This document shows, in pieces, positions 7,018 through 15,417 of a stretch of DNA of 60,047 nt. The position numbers were made by a program, and so were the translations under genes. The stretch spans positions 1 to 60,047 of the forward strand of contig JAJPJR010000049.1 in the NCBI GenBank assembly GCA_021324165.1, in the 5' to 3' direction. This stretch comes from Armatimonadota bacterium (GTDB taxonomy: Bacteria > Armatimonadota > Fimbriimonadia > Fimbriimonadales > ATM1). Within the stretch, counting starts at the first letter, position 1. Every line of letters begins with the position of its first letter. Below the pieces are notes generated by a model. That model did not search any database and had not been told where the DNA came from. It saw only the letters and a list, made by a program, of their open reading frames with translations.

Positions 7018-8854
7018 GCCAAAGAAGGTGATCGGTGACCATCTCTTTTAGGTATCTATCCCAACTCAACGCGCTTCCCACACGCCATAACTTGCTGAAC
7101 TGCCAAGAGACGTCCGCAAACAGTTGAAAACTGTCAATATCCAACGCTTTGGATCCCATGATTGTTGCGCTGAGCGGGCCCATATCGAGCGCGACGTCGG
7201 CGGTCAATCGGTGCCTGCCCAACAGTTCCGATGTGAATTCATCCTGCGCGTAGTCGTAGCTTAGGCGGATACTGCCGTTGCGGCCCAGGCTGCTGGCGGC
7301 GGTGATGGTGCTGAGGATTTTGAAACCGCTGCTGCGCGCATCGCCCCACAATCTTGTTACGGTGAGAGAGCCGGTGAGGTTGGCGCCCTGCCACAACGGA
7401 AGCGGCGCGAGCAGCACTCTGTTTCTGATTCCCACGCCCTGCTCTTCGGTCGAAGTGGTGCCATAAAGCGCGTGCGCCGAGGTCGCTGTGAAGCCGACGG
7501 AGTAACTCAGCGGCAGGCTGCCGATGCGTTTGGTGTTGGTGTCGGCAGTGAAATCGAGCCGTTCGTTTTGGGTTGCGATTCCGCGAAGAGAATGGGAACT
7601 CGTTCCGGAAAGCTGGGCGGTGAAACCGTTGAAATCGCGGTTCACGTTCATGTTGCCATAAAGCGATTTGAACCCGGGCATATCGAGCATGGCGCTTGCT
7701 GTGGTCGAGTCATCAATGCGGTGCGTGTGGCGCCAGGTGAGCCCCATGTCGTCTCGACCGATGTTCGCGAGGCCCAAACTGCCGTCGGCTTTGTCACCGA
7801 TCATGTAATGGTTTTCGAAATCCAGATAGATGCCTTGGCTGCTCGAGCCTCCCCGCGAATAATCCTGTCCGCTTCTAAGCCGGAGAACGCTGGTGAAGTT
7901 GGGTGACAGGCTGAGATATTGCGGATAGTTGAGCACCAATCCGCCGTTTTCAAAACTCACCAGCTGATCGCTGAACAGGGTGCCTTCGCCGTTGGGCTTC
8001 AAAGCGTATAACGGAAACTGCAGCACTTTGGTATCGCCCACGAACAGTTTTGCGTTGTGAAACTGAATTTCGCGGTTGGGAAAGGCGATGATGCGGGTTG
8101 CTTGGATGCTGGACCGTGAAAGTCCGACGTCGGCGAAATCGAATTCGGTGGGAGTCATTCCCTGCGCATCGGGTTTCGCCTCTGCGGCAGTGATTTTTAC
8201 ATATTGAATCTTTCCATCTATTTCGGCAATGGCCGACCCTCTGCGTTGATTGAGCGCATATTTCAGCCGCTTGCATTCGATGGTTTTGCCGCCCAAACTC
8301 AACGATGCTTGCGTTGCGACCACCACCATCGTGCTCACATTGATCTGCATGTCGTCGGCGGCGATTTTGAAATCTCGAAACGTAAGTTTTGCGGTCTTGT
8401 CTTTGCCGGTTGCCGATACGATTTTCTGATCGGAGTGATACACCAGATAGTCGGGGCCCGTGATTTCGGCATACTGCCTTGCGCTGTTCAGCATTGAGCG
8501 ATCGCGGACGAACTCCACATCATAGGTGCTGACGGCGTTCACTCCCGATGCGCTCGCCGTTACGGTTACAACTCCCGGCGAATTGGGAGCGACCAGAACC
8601 GCCCGCGCCGTGCCTGCGGTGGTTCGCACATCCGCATCGCGGAACGAACCGGCCGTCGTCGAAAACCGAACGATGGTGCCGTCGCTGACCGTTGATCCCG
8701 AACTGTTGCGAATGACAGCGGTGATGGTTACGGTGCTGCGCCCATCAGCAACTGAAAGCAAAGGATAAGCGGTGAGTTGAATCGAACCGGTTGCAAAAGC
8801 GAAGCCCCAACCGGCCAAACAGATCGCACAAAAAGCGGCGCGGAATGCGGACAC
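6923..8854 (-). CDS. Outer-membrane barrel: Big-1 Ig domain plus LptD/OstA-like region
   Basis: A GTG start at 8854 directly follows the previous stop (643 residues). Signal peptide residues 1-22. Residues 24-115 look like a bacterial Ig-like Big-1 domain (ADGRSTVTITAVIRNSSG, DGTIVRFSTTAGSF, VVTVTASASGV), as in invasin/intimin. Residues 120-260 resemble the OstA/LptA-type beta-jellyroll of LptD (ECKRLKYALNQRRG), followed by FPLYALKPNGEG and about 350 residues of alternating aromatic beta strands ending in TYSPSTQKFGFQLGNV, as expected of a barrel. LptD exports LPS; here an outer-membrane export or assembly role is inferred from fold resemblance only. Canonical LptD lacks a Big-1 domain and is longer. 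Confidence 0.6.
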   Translation of the reverse strand: MSAFRAAFCAICLAGWGFAFATGSIQLTAYPLLSVADGRSTVTITAVIRNSSGSTVSDGTIVRFSTTAGSFRDADVRTTAGTARAVLVAPNSPGVVTVTASASGVNAVSTYDVEFVRDRSMLNSARQYAEITGPDYLVYHSDQKIVSATGKDKTAKLTFRDFKIAADDMQINVSTMVVVATQASLSLGGKTIECKRLKYALNQRRGSAIAEIDGKIQYVKITAAEAKPDAQGMTPTEFDFADVGLSRSSIQATRIIAFPNREIQFHNAKLFVGDTKVLQFPLYALKPNGEGTLFSDQLVSFENGGLVLNYPQYLSLSPNFTSVLRLRSGQDYSRGGSSSQGIYLDFENHYMIGDKADGSLGLANIGRDDMGLTWRHTHRIDDSTTASAMLDMPGFKSLYGNMNVNRDFNGFTAQLSGTSSHSLRGIATQNERLDFTADTNTKRIGSLPLSYSVGFTATSAHALYGTTSTEEQGVGIRNRVLLAPLPLWQGANLTGSLTVTRLWGDARSSGFKILSTITAASSLGRNGSIRLSYDYAQDEFTSELLGRHRLTADVALDMGPLSATIMGSKALDIDSFQLFADVSWQFSKLWRVGSALSWDRYLKEMVTDHLLWLGYSLGGREIALTYSPSTQKFGFQLGNVAGR

Positions 8855-9475
8855 TCAGCCTCCACCCGTTTTCGGCGGATTTGCGAGAATGGCGAGCGCC
8901 TGAGGAATTGCGCCGCCGACGAGCGCTTCAACCATTTTTTTGGCGGCGCTGATTTCATCGGTGCCGGAACCTGATGCGGAAAACGCCACGCTTCCGATGA
9001 GTTTCCCAAGCCTCACATCGTAAAGCTCGACCAGAATCAGCCCTTTTGCGGTGTTTTTTGCATTGTCGAAGTCATACGAATCAATGACCGATGCGATGGC
9101 GAGTTCAGCGCGCATCAGCCTGCCGATTCGAACGGCGCGGAATTCGCCCTCGCTTTTGCCTGTGAAAGGCGGCACAAGCATCTGCGCTTTGATGGAGCCT
9201 TCTGAAAGCGCCCGCGCAACCGAAGGATGTGTTCGCGTAAACGGATTCGACGAGAACCGCTTGTCGGTTTTCAGCGCGTCGGTTTGAAGTTTGGTTGCGT
9301 AATCTTCCAGCGAAAACCCTTCCGGCGAGAACACGCTTTCGTTCAGCCCAACCGGGAATACCGCCAGAGATTTCTGTTTGACCTGCCCGTAATAGTTTGG
9401 GCAGATCATAAAAATTGCAAGAGCAATCCCCAGAAGGAGTTTGCTCTTGCGCGTTTTGTTGTTTTTGTAGTCCAC
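8855..9475 (-). CDS. Exported CsgG/TolB-N-like protein
   Basis: A GTG start at 9475 gives 206 residues. Lys/Arg-rich residues 1-12 precede a hydrophobic segment (LLLGIALAIFMICP), giving a signal peptide or anchor. The mature part starts KSLAVFPVGLNESVF, then GRLMRAELAIASVIDSYDF, ILVELYDVRLGKLIGSVAF and AAKKMVEALVGG. This order of strands and helices is typical of the alpha/beta fold shared by CsgG, LpoB and the TolB N-terminal domain. Such domains sit in the periplasm and help build outer-membrane structures. The next gene starts immediately after its stop (TGAGTG). Confidence 0.55.
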   Translation of the reverse strand: MDYKNNKTRKSKLLLGIALAIFMICPNYYGQVKQKSLAVFPVGLNESVFSPEGFSLEDYATKLQTDALKTDKRFSSNPFTRTHPSVARALSEGSIKAQMLVPPFTGKSEGEFRAVRIGRLMRAELAIASVIDSYDFDNAKNTAKGLILVELYDVRLGKLIGSVAFSASGSGTDEISAAKKMVEALVGGAIPQALAILANPPKTGGG

Positions 9476-9497
9476 GGTCAGCGGACGCTTTGAGCGT

Positions 9498-12248
9498 CTA
9501 CCTCGTTACGATCACCGGCTGAGTTTTTCGCACCCTTTGCCCTTCGGGCGTTTGGGCAACGATTTCGACCACATAGGTTCCCGGCGCAACGGCACGGCCC
9601 TTGGTGTCGCGCAGATTCCACGAGACAACTTGGGTGCCAGCGTTGAGCGCCGCGAGCTGCGAGATCACGCTTACCTCTTTGCCGGCGGTCGAAAGAATTC
9701 TTACTCCCACTTCGGCGCTGGCCGAAAGGTTGTATTGAATGGTGAGGTTGGCTGCCGGGCCTCGGCCGCCGCCCGAGAACTGAACCGCTCCGATGACCGG
9801 CCGTGTGGCTGCGCCGGGTTCGATCGTCAGTTCGAAGTTTCGAGTGCCGGGGCTCGACAGGCCGAACGAATAGGAACTCTTGCCGCGCAGGTCTCGGCTC
9901 ACGCCTGTGTCTTTATCCACAAGTCGAGCGCGCACGCTTCGCGGAAGATCGGAAATCGTCGGCCACGTGAGGGTGAAACTCCCTGCTTCATAGGCGACGA
10001 ATTTCAATTTATAGGTGATGCGCGGCCGCACTTCGCGGATATCCTGCGCCCAGAATTCGGGGTCGCTGTTATCGCGATCCATCGAAAGCCGGAACTTCGT
10101 GTTCGGAGCGTCCGGCGGTTCGGGCAGCGACATTTTGTCGGCCAAGTCGGCATTCGGCGCCACGCCGATATAGTTGCTCACATCGCTCTTTCCGTTGCCG
10201 CGCGCAACGATCTGAATCTTCCAGTTGTTATCGCTGGAAGGATTGCTGCGCGTGCTTCCGGGCAGGCCTGGCGCAAAGATCGGCGGCCAGAACAGATCAA
10301 TGTTGGTCGTCGAGTTCACATAGATCCAGTAACCCACGTGCGGAGGCAGCGGCTGAGTTGTGTCGGATGTAAACGTGTAGTTTCCGATATTCGTGTCGTA
10401 TCTAAACAGCACGCCGCGGACTTTGCCAAGGTTCACCATGTCGCTCCAGGTGAGAATCTTGCCCGGGTTCGCGCTGTCAACTCCCCACATCTGATCCAAT
10501 GTCACTTGGATCGGATACGGATTGCCGATGAGGTTCCATCCGCGGCGGACGGTGAATCGGAAGTTTCCGACCAGCTCATCGCTCGCGTCCGCAGCGCCCG
10601 AAAACGTGGTGTTTGGAAAGTCGGCGTTCGACACGATCCACTGGCCTTTGCCGCGGACCGCGTTGGTTGCCGAATTGTAGGACTGCGTCGTTACGTTCCA
10701 ATCGAAGATTCCCAGAAGGTCAGATCCGACGGTAAGACCGGTGAAGTTCTGAATATTCGGATCGCTGAACACCCACGGGAACGTGACCAGCTGCGGGCCG
10801 GTGACGAAGTTGACCTTCGGTGTCGCAGAGACCTGCACAATTCCTTCGACGGTGTTGCTGCCGCTGAATTGTGTCGAGGTCGAAACTTTGTACTTGAGTG
10901 AACCCGAGATGCTTCCGTCGGCAACCACGCGCCACCGAACGGAGCGGTCTTCCACGGGGTTGATTTGAGGGATGTTTTTGGTTGGCGTTTCGCCCGGCGC
11001 AAACGTCAGGCCCGGAGGAAGCGTGAGGGTGTAGTTCACATCTTTCAGCGGGAGCTGCAACGTTTGGTCGTTCGCATATTGCGGATACATGTTGTCCACC
11101 CAAGCCGAAATGAAGAACGGATTGGGATCGAGATCGTTGTCGCCCGCGCCCGGATTGTAACTGACGAGCCGCGGCGATTCTGCGGTCAAGGTGTAGGCCT
11201 GGCTGTTGAAACCCGGAGTGTTGAACACGTTGTTCGACCAGCCCTGCTCGATGTAATACACAATGCGGCGGGTGGCGTTGGGCGCCAAAAACGTCGGGTT
11301 GAAGAAGATCGCGTACGATGTGGCTCCCATGCCGTTGTCCGGCACGATCGCGGGTTCCCACAACTTTTCGCCGCCGCCGGTACCAGCTCCGCCGTGCACG
11401 TTCGCAGGGTTGCCGATGGTCAATCGGTCAACGTTGGTAGCGTCGGTGTAGATCGCGTTCGGCCCAAGCGGAATGCGCGTCGAAGGATACGGGTCGGCTT
11501 GCCGGAACATGAACTCGACGGATTTTGGAAAAGCGTTCGGGTTGGTAGATCGCAGCGTGTCGCGTTCCAGTTCCACAGCTCTGCCGGTGTTCAGCAAAAC
11601 GTAGTTAGGATCGCCGAAACCTGATGTTCCGTAGAAGTTGTTGATCATCGCGCTCCAGCAGGCGTAGCGCAAGCCGACCTGCTGACTGGCGGCATCAACG
11701 TTCGTCAGGTCCCACTGCCAGCGCGAGATGGCGCCAGCCACGGTAACGGTCAACCGAACTTGAACGTTGTTAATGGTTGCGGTGGCTTCGATGTATCTTC
11801 CCGATGCGCCGGCTCTTGCGCCGTACCCTGCGAACCGAGTGTCAGTCGTTTGGCCGTTGGAATCAATGGTTCGAATCGTGGCGTACGCCCATTCGTGGCC
11901 GCCCCAGGGAGCGCCCATCACCTGAACGCATCCGTCATCGTGCCCTGAATGCAGACTGCCCACCGTTCCTGTTCCATAAAAAAGGAATCCGCTTTGCTGT
12001 TCGGTAACGGCCGGGATAAAGCAGGGCCCCATGGCGCCGCCGAACGTGGCGGTTCCAGACACGCCCACTCCGACGAACATCATCGAGTTCGCGATCGCGA
12101 GCGCGAAGTTATCCGGCGAGACGGGTTGGGTGTTTAACGGATCGAAGCAGATCTCCCACCCTTGCTGCGCATAGGCGCCGCCCGCAAGAGCGGCGACCGC
12201 AACGGCAGCGATCCCGAGTCGTTTAATCCCTGTTGTTTCAGTTCTCAT
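9498..12248 (-). CDS. Large secreted protein with C-terminal FlgD-type Ig module
   Basis: ATG 12248 is preceded by AGGAG at a good distance. Signal peptide residues 1-27 end in AYAQ. Residues 30-370 are a beta-rich domain of no recognised family, with Gly-rich and aromatic patches. From about residue 510 to 916 it shares architecture and many identities with the C-terminal 400 residues of the neighbouring S8 protease: a GWNLIGNPY segment, a VSNYIGVAP segment and a terminal FlgD-like Ig domain (VSWNLRDTKGRAVAPGTYVV) ending in VIVTR. The shared tail probably directs secretion or surface attachment (inference). It lies between the protease and the small CsgG/TolB-like gene. Confidence 0.75.
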   Translation of the reverse strand: MRTETTGIKRLGIAAVAVAALAGGAYAQQGWEICFDPLNTQPVSPDNFALAIANSMMFVGVGVSGTATFGGAMGPCFIPAVTEQQSGFLFYGTGTVGSLHSGHDDGCVQVMGAPWGGHEWAYATIRTIDSNGQTTDTRFAGYGARAGASGRYIEATATINNVQVRLTVTVAGAISRWQWDLTNVDAASQQVGLRYACWSAMINNFYGTSGFGDPNYVLLNTGRAVELERDTLRSTNPNAFPKSVEFMFRQADPYPSTRIPLGPNAIYTDATNVDRLTIGNPANVHGGAGTGGGEKLWEPAIVPDNGMGATSYAIFFNPTFLAPNATRRIVYYIEQGWSNNVFNTPGFNSQAYTLTAESPRLVSYNPGAGDNDLDPNPFFISAWVDNMYPQYANDQTLQLPLKDVNYTLTLPPGLTFAPGETPTKNIPQINPVEDRSVRWRVVADGSISGSLKYKVSTSTQFSGSNTVEGIVQVSATPKVNFVTGPQLVTFPWVFSDPNIQNFTGLTVGSDLLGIFDWNVTTQSYNSATNAVRGKGQWIVSNADFPNTTFSGAADASDELVGNFRFTVRRGWNLIGNPYPIQVTLDQMWGVDSANPGKILTWSDMVNLGKVRGVLFRYDTNIGNYTFTSDTTQPLPPHVGYWIYVNSTTNIDLFWPPIFAPGLPGSTRSNPSSDNNWKIQIVARGNGKSDVSNYIGVAPNADLADKMSLPEPPDAPNTKFRLSMDRDNSDPEFWAQDIREVRPRITYKLKFVAYEAGSFTLTWPTISDLPRSVRARLVDKDTGVSRDLRGKSSYSFGLSSPGTRNFELTIEPGAATRPVIGAVQFSGGGRGPAANLTIQYNLSASAEVGVRILSTAGKEVSVISQLAALNAGTQVVSWNLRDTKGRAVAPGTYVVEIVAQTPEGQRVRKTQPVIVTR

Positions 12249-12263
12249 CTATATCTCTCCTGC

Positions 12264-15200
12264 TTATCTGGTAACCGTGAGCGGCGAGGTTCGGCGGATG
12301 CGTTCGCCGTTGGTCGTTTCGGCTGTGATTTGGACCATATATACTCCAGGAGCAACCGCCCTTCCCTTTGAGTCTCGGGCGTTCCATGAGATGGAGTTCG
12401 GCCCAGCCGATCTGCTTCCCGCAACAAGATCGGCAACCGGTTTGCCTGCCGAAGACAGGATGCGCACCACGACGTTCGCGTCCGCAGTCAAACTGTATTC
12501 GATGGAGTAGTTGGCGATGCCGCGTCCTCCGCCTGCGACCCGAATGGCTCCGATAGCCAGCCGGCCGCCGATCACGGGCGATGCCGTCACGGTGAACACG
12601 CGCGGAGTCATCGCGTCATCCGACGTGAGCGTGTAACTGCCGGTTTGCTGCATGACCATTGATTTCCCGGTCGCCTCGTCCTTCAAAACCATCCGCATCC
12701 GTTTGCTCGGATTGACCAGATAGTTCCAGTTGAGCGTAATTCGCTCGTTCGGTTTGTTCGGACGAACTTTCACGGTGTAAGTTTCTTTAGAATTTGTCAG
12801 CTCCCTCAGGTCCTGGGCCAGTTTGTCGGTGCCGGATTCGAACCAGGCCTGAACGCTGTTCGGCGCCGCCGGAGGCTCGCCAACCTTGTCCAGCTTCGGA
12901 TTGAAGTTTTTGGTTGCCCCAAAGTAGTTCGAAGAGTCAATCGAGCCGTCGGTTTTGGCCGAGAGTTGAACCAGCCAACCGTCTCCCCTCAGCCGCGAAT
13001 TTGTGCTCGTGCCGTTTTCGTTGCCCGGAAGCGGCGGAATCTGCAGCCAGCACTCTTTTTTGGCATATACCCAGTGCGACTGCACCGTCTGCATCTGGCC
13101 GCGCGGAACGCTCTCCCACGTGTAGCCTTTCGAGCCGTCGAGCAGAATCTCGTATCGGAACAGCTGCGGAAGGATCACTCCGTCGTTGACGGCGGTGGAC
13201 ATATCTACCAAGTGGTTGCTTGGCAGTTCGACGATCGAACAGGAGTTCCAATCCACGGGGAAATCGTAAGGATCGCCGAACTGATTCCAGCCGGGCTTCA
13301 GTTTGATCCGGTAATACTTCACCCCGTCTTCGACGCCCCGCTCGAAATCGAACACCGTGTCAGTGTCGGTGATGACCCACCAGCCCACGCCATAAGGCCC
13401 GTTCTCGGGGGTGTCAATCGGGTCGCTGCCGTTTTGGGTCCGCTTGATGATCTCAGCATCCGAAGGCGTGAAGCCTGCCGGATCAGTATTGCCCGCTCCC
13501 GGCGTGTATTCGGCATAACTCCCTGTGGGGTTGCCGAACGTATCGAGTGTGGGAATCCATCGGAACTGCCGGAAACCAGGCGAGAACAGCTGTTCGGGAA
13601 GCCTGCCTGCTGGGAAATCGCTGCCATCCAGAGCGAACGGAATGGAGAACATGCTGGTTCCTGCCAGCACCGTTCGGTGCTGAACCGTGACGACCACCGA
13701 GCCGCTGTAAGGGTTCAGATCGAGCCCAACACCGTTGCAGGTGATTGTCCAGGTTCCGTTGGCGCCGTTTACGGGATCTTTCAGCCGCGCGTTGCCTTCG
13801 ACGTAGCTGATCGAGGGGTTGTCGCCGTCCACGGTGACCGTGTAGTCGGTGTTCGGCACGGTGATGGTTCCCGAACCCCCGGTGAGGGTTACGGTTACCG
13901 AGGAGATTGTGGACATGAAATGCACCCTGAATTTGAAGTGCACGGTTTGGTATTCGAATTTGGTTCCGGCTGTCGGTTCGAGCGAGATCACACCTGGCAG
14001 CGCGAGCGCCATCGCAGCCGCTGCGTCCACCTCTCCCCAGCCCACGTCAACGTTCGGTTTCGGATCGCCGGGTGCCACCACGCCGGTGGTCTTAAGCGCG
14101 TCGAAAACCTGGTTTCGCGGGAAGCCGAACGACAGCATGAGAGCGACTGTGCCGACGACTTCGGGGCATGCATAAGACGTGCCGCCAAGCGCGCCGAAAT
14201 CGCCCACGTGGCCTTTGACATCCAGGCCGGAGTTAGCGCTGAATTCGAGAGTCACAACGTCGTTGGTGCCTGAGTCGCTGGAAGGAGCGGCAAGGTCAAC
14301 TTTTCGCGACCGATCCGCAAGTCCGGCACTCGAATAGGAGGTGTGCACACCTTTCGGAGGGCCGTTGATCGTCGCGGCCACCGAGATCACTTGCGGGAGG
14401 CTTGCTGGATACCCCGCTGGGAAAAACGGCCTGCTGTTGCCGGCAGACGCGCACAAGATCACTCCTTGGTCGGCTTCTGCTTGAAGCAGTTCGTTTTCGA
14501 TCGGGTTGGGGCCGAACAGCGCCCCGTAACTCATGTTTTGAACGGCCACCTTTCGGGTGTTAAGCGGATTGTTGTTGTAGTCAATCACGTGCTGATACGC
14601 ATCGAAAATATGTTCGAAAAGAAGGTTGCCGATGTCGTCGCCGATTTTCACGGGCATCAGCTGTACGCCTTGCCACGTTACGCCGGCGATGCCTTTCCCG
14701 TTGTCGGTTCCTGCCGCGATAACGCCTGACGTCATGAGGCCGTGCGAAAAATCGCCGATGCCGAGGCCGACGGCGTTCACATCGGTCGTGCCCGTTGTGG
14801 AGTTATACGGGTCTACGAGGCGGAGGTTGTTGCTTGCATCCAGGAAGTCGGGGTGATTGAAATCGAACCCGTCATCCAAATCTGCAACAAGAATAGACGG
14901 ATTGCCCAAGGTGTACGACCACGCGCCCGTTGCGTCGGGAATCGTGATCTGATAAAGGTTCCACTGCTCGCTGGGATTCGATCCGAACAACGGATCGTTG
15001 GGGACTTGATGTTTGTCAACGATCTGATTGAGGCAGGCGTATTTCACACTCATGTCGCGGCGCACCGAATCCAGTTTTTGCTGGACGCGCACGCGCTCGT
15101 CGGTGTCGGAGAATTTGTCTGCGCCTGGGATTGTAAGGAGAAAGATGCCAGGCGTTTTGAGCGCGCGCTTGTACGCCATTCCGTATCGGCTTGCAAACTG

Positions 15201-15356
15201 CTGCGCCATGTTTGCGGTCGTGCCTTTGTTTTTGAAGTACACGATCACATCGCCTTTTTTGTGCGGAAAGTCCGAATCCGCGGCGAAGGCTGTGGCGGCG
15301 AAAGCCGCCACAGCCATTCCAACTCCCAAAAGCATCTTGTTCAGTTTAGATGCCAT
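12264..15356 (-). CDS. Secreted subtilisin-type (S8) protease with C-terminal FlgD-type module
   Basis: ATG 15356 follows AGGAGG. Signal peptide residues 1-25 end in AFAA. Residues 30-110 look like an inhibitor-type propeptide. The S8 domain has Asp in VADLDDGFDFNHPDF, His in GDFSHGLMTSGVIAA, the oxyanion Asn in CASAGNSRPF and Ser in GGTSYACPEV, so the triad is complete, though the His motif departs from the usual HGTHVAG. Residues 450-600 are beta-rich. The last 400 residues resemble the downstream 916-residue protein and end with ISWNARDSKGRAVAPGVYMV and TVTR. It is likely secreted and may process partners encoded in the same operon (inference). Confidence 0.9.
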   Translation of the reverse strand: MASKLNKMLLGVGMAVAAFAATAFAADSDFPHKKGDVIVYFKNKGTTANMAQQFASRYGMAYKRALKTPGIFLLTIPGADKFSDTDERVRVQQKLDSVRRDMSVKYACLNQIVDKHQVPNDPLFGSNPSEQWNLYQITIPDATGAWSYTLGNPSILVADLDDGFDFNHPDFLDASNNLRLVDPYNSTTGTTDVNAVGLGIGDFSHGLMTSGVIAAGTDNGKGIAGVTWQGVQLMPVKIGDDIGNLLFEHIFDAYQHVIDYNNNPLNTRKVAVQNMSYGALFGPNPIENELLQAEADQGVILCASAGNSRPFFPAGYPASLPQVISVAATINGPPKGVHTSYSSAGLADRSRKVDLAAPSSDSGTNDVVTLEFSANSGLDVKGHVGDFGALGGTSYACPEVVGTVALMLSFGFPRNQVFDALKTTGVVAPGDPKPNVDVGWGEVDAAAAMALALPGVISLEPTAGTKFEYQTVHFKFRVHFMSTISSVTVTLTGGSGTITVPNTDYTVTVDGDNPSISYVEGNARLKDPVNGANGTWTITCNGVGLDLNPYSGSVVVTVQHRTVLAGTSMFSIPFALDGSDFPAGRLPEQLFSPGFRQFRWIPTLDTFGNPTGSYAEYTPGAGNTDPAGFTPSDAEIIKRTQNGSDPIDTPENGPYGVGWWVITDTDTVFDFERGVEDGVKYYRIKLKPGWNQFGDPYDFPVDWNSCSIVELPSNHLVDMSTAVNDGVILPQLFRYEILLDGSKGYTWESVPRGQMQTVQSHWVYAKKECWLQIPPLPGNENGTSTNSRLRGDGWLVQLSAKTDGSIDSSNYFGATKNFNPKLDKVGEPPAAPNSVQAWFESGTDKLAQDLRELTNSKETYTVKVRPNKPNERITLNWNYLVNPSKRMRMVLKDEATGKSMVMQQTGSYTLTSDDAMTPRVFTVTASPVIGGRLAIGAIRVAGGGRGIANYSIEYSLTADANVVVRILSSAGKPVADLVAGSRSAGPNSISWNARDSKGRAVAPGVYMVQITAETTNGERIRRTSPLTVTR

Positions 15357-15417
15357 CGCTCATCCTCCTTGCCTCTAACTTCTTCTCCGAACTGTTCTCC
15401 CAACGCATGCCGGTCGC

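Noticed and set aside
9537-10901. 454-residue plus-strand frame inside the FlgD-tailed protein gene
   Set aside because: Arg/His-rich translation with no family; the minus-strand frame has signal peptide, ribosome-binding site and Ig module.
12966-14273. 435-residue plus-strand frame inside the S8 protease gene
   Set aside because: It is opposite a complete catalytic triad and lacks its own start signals.
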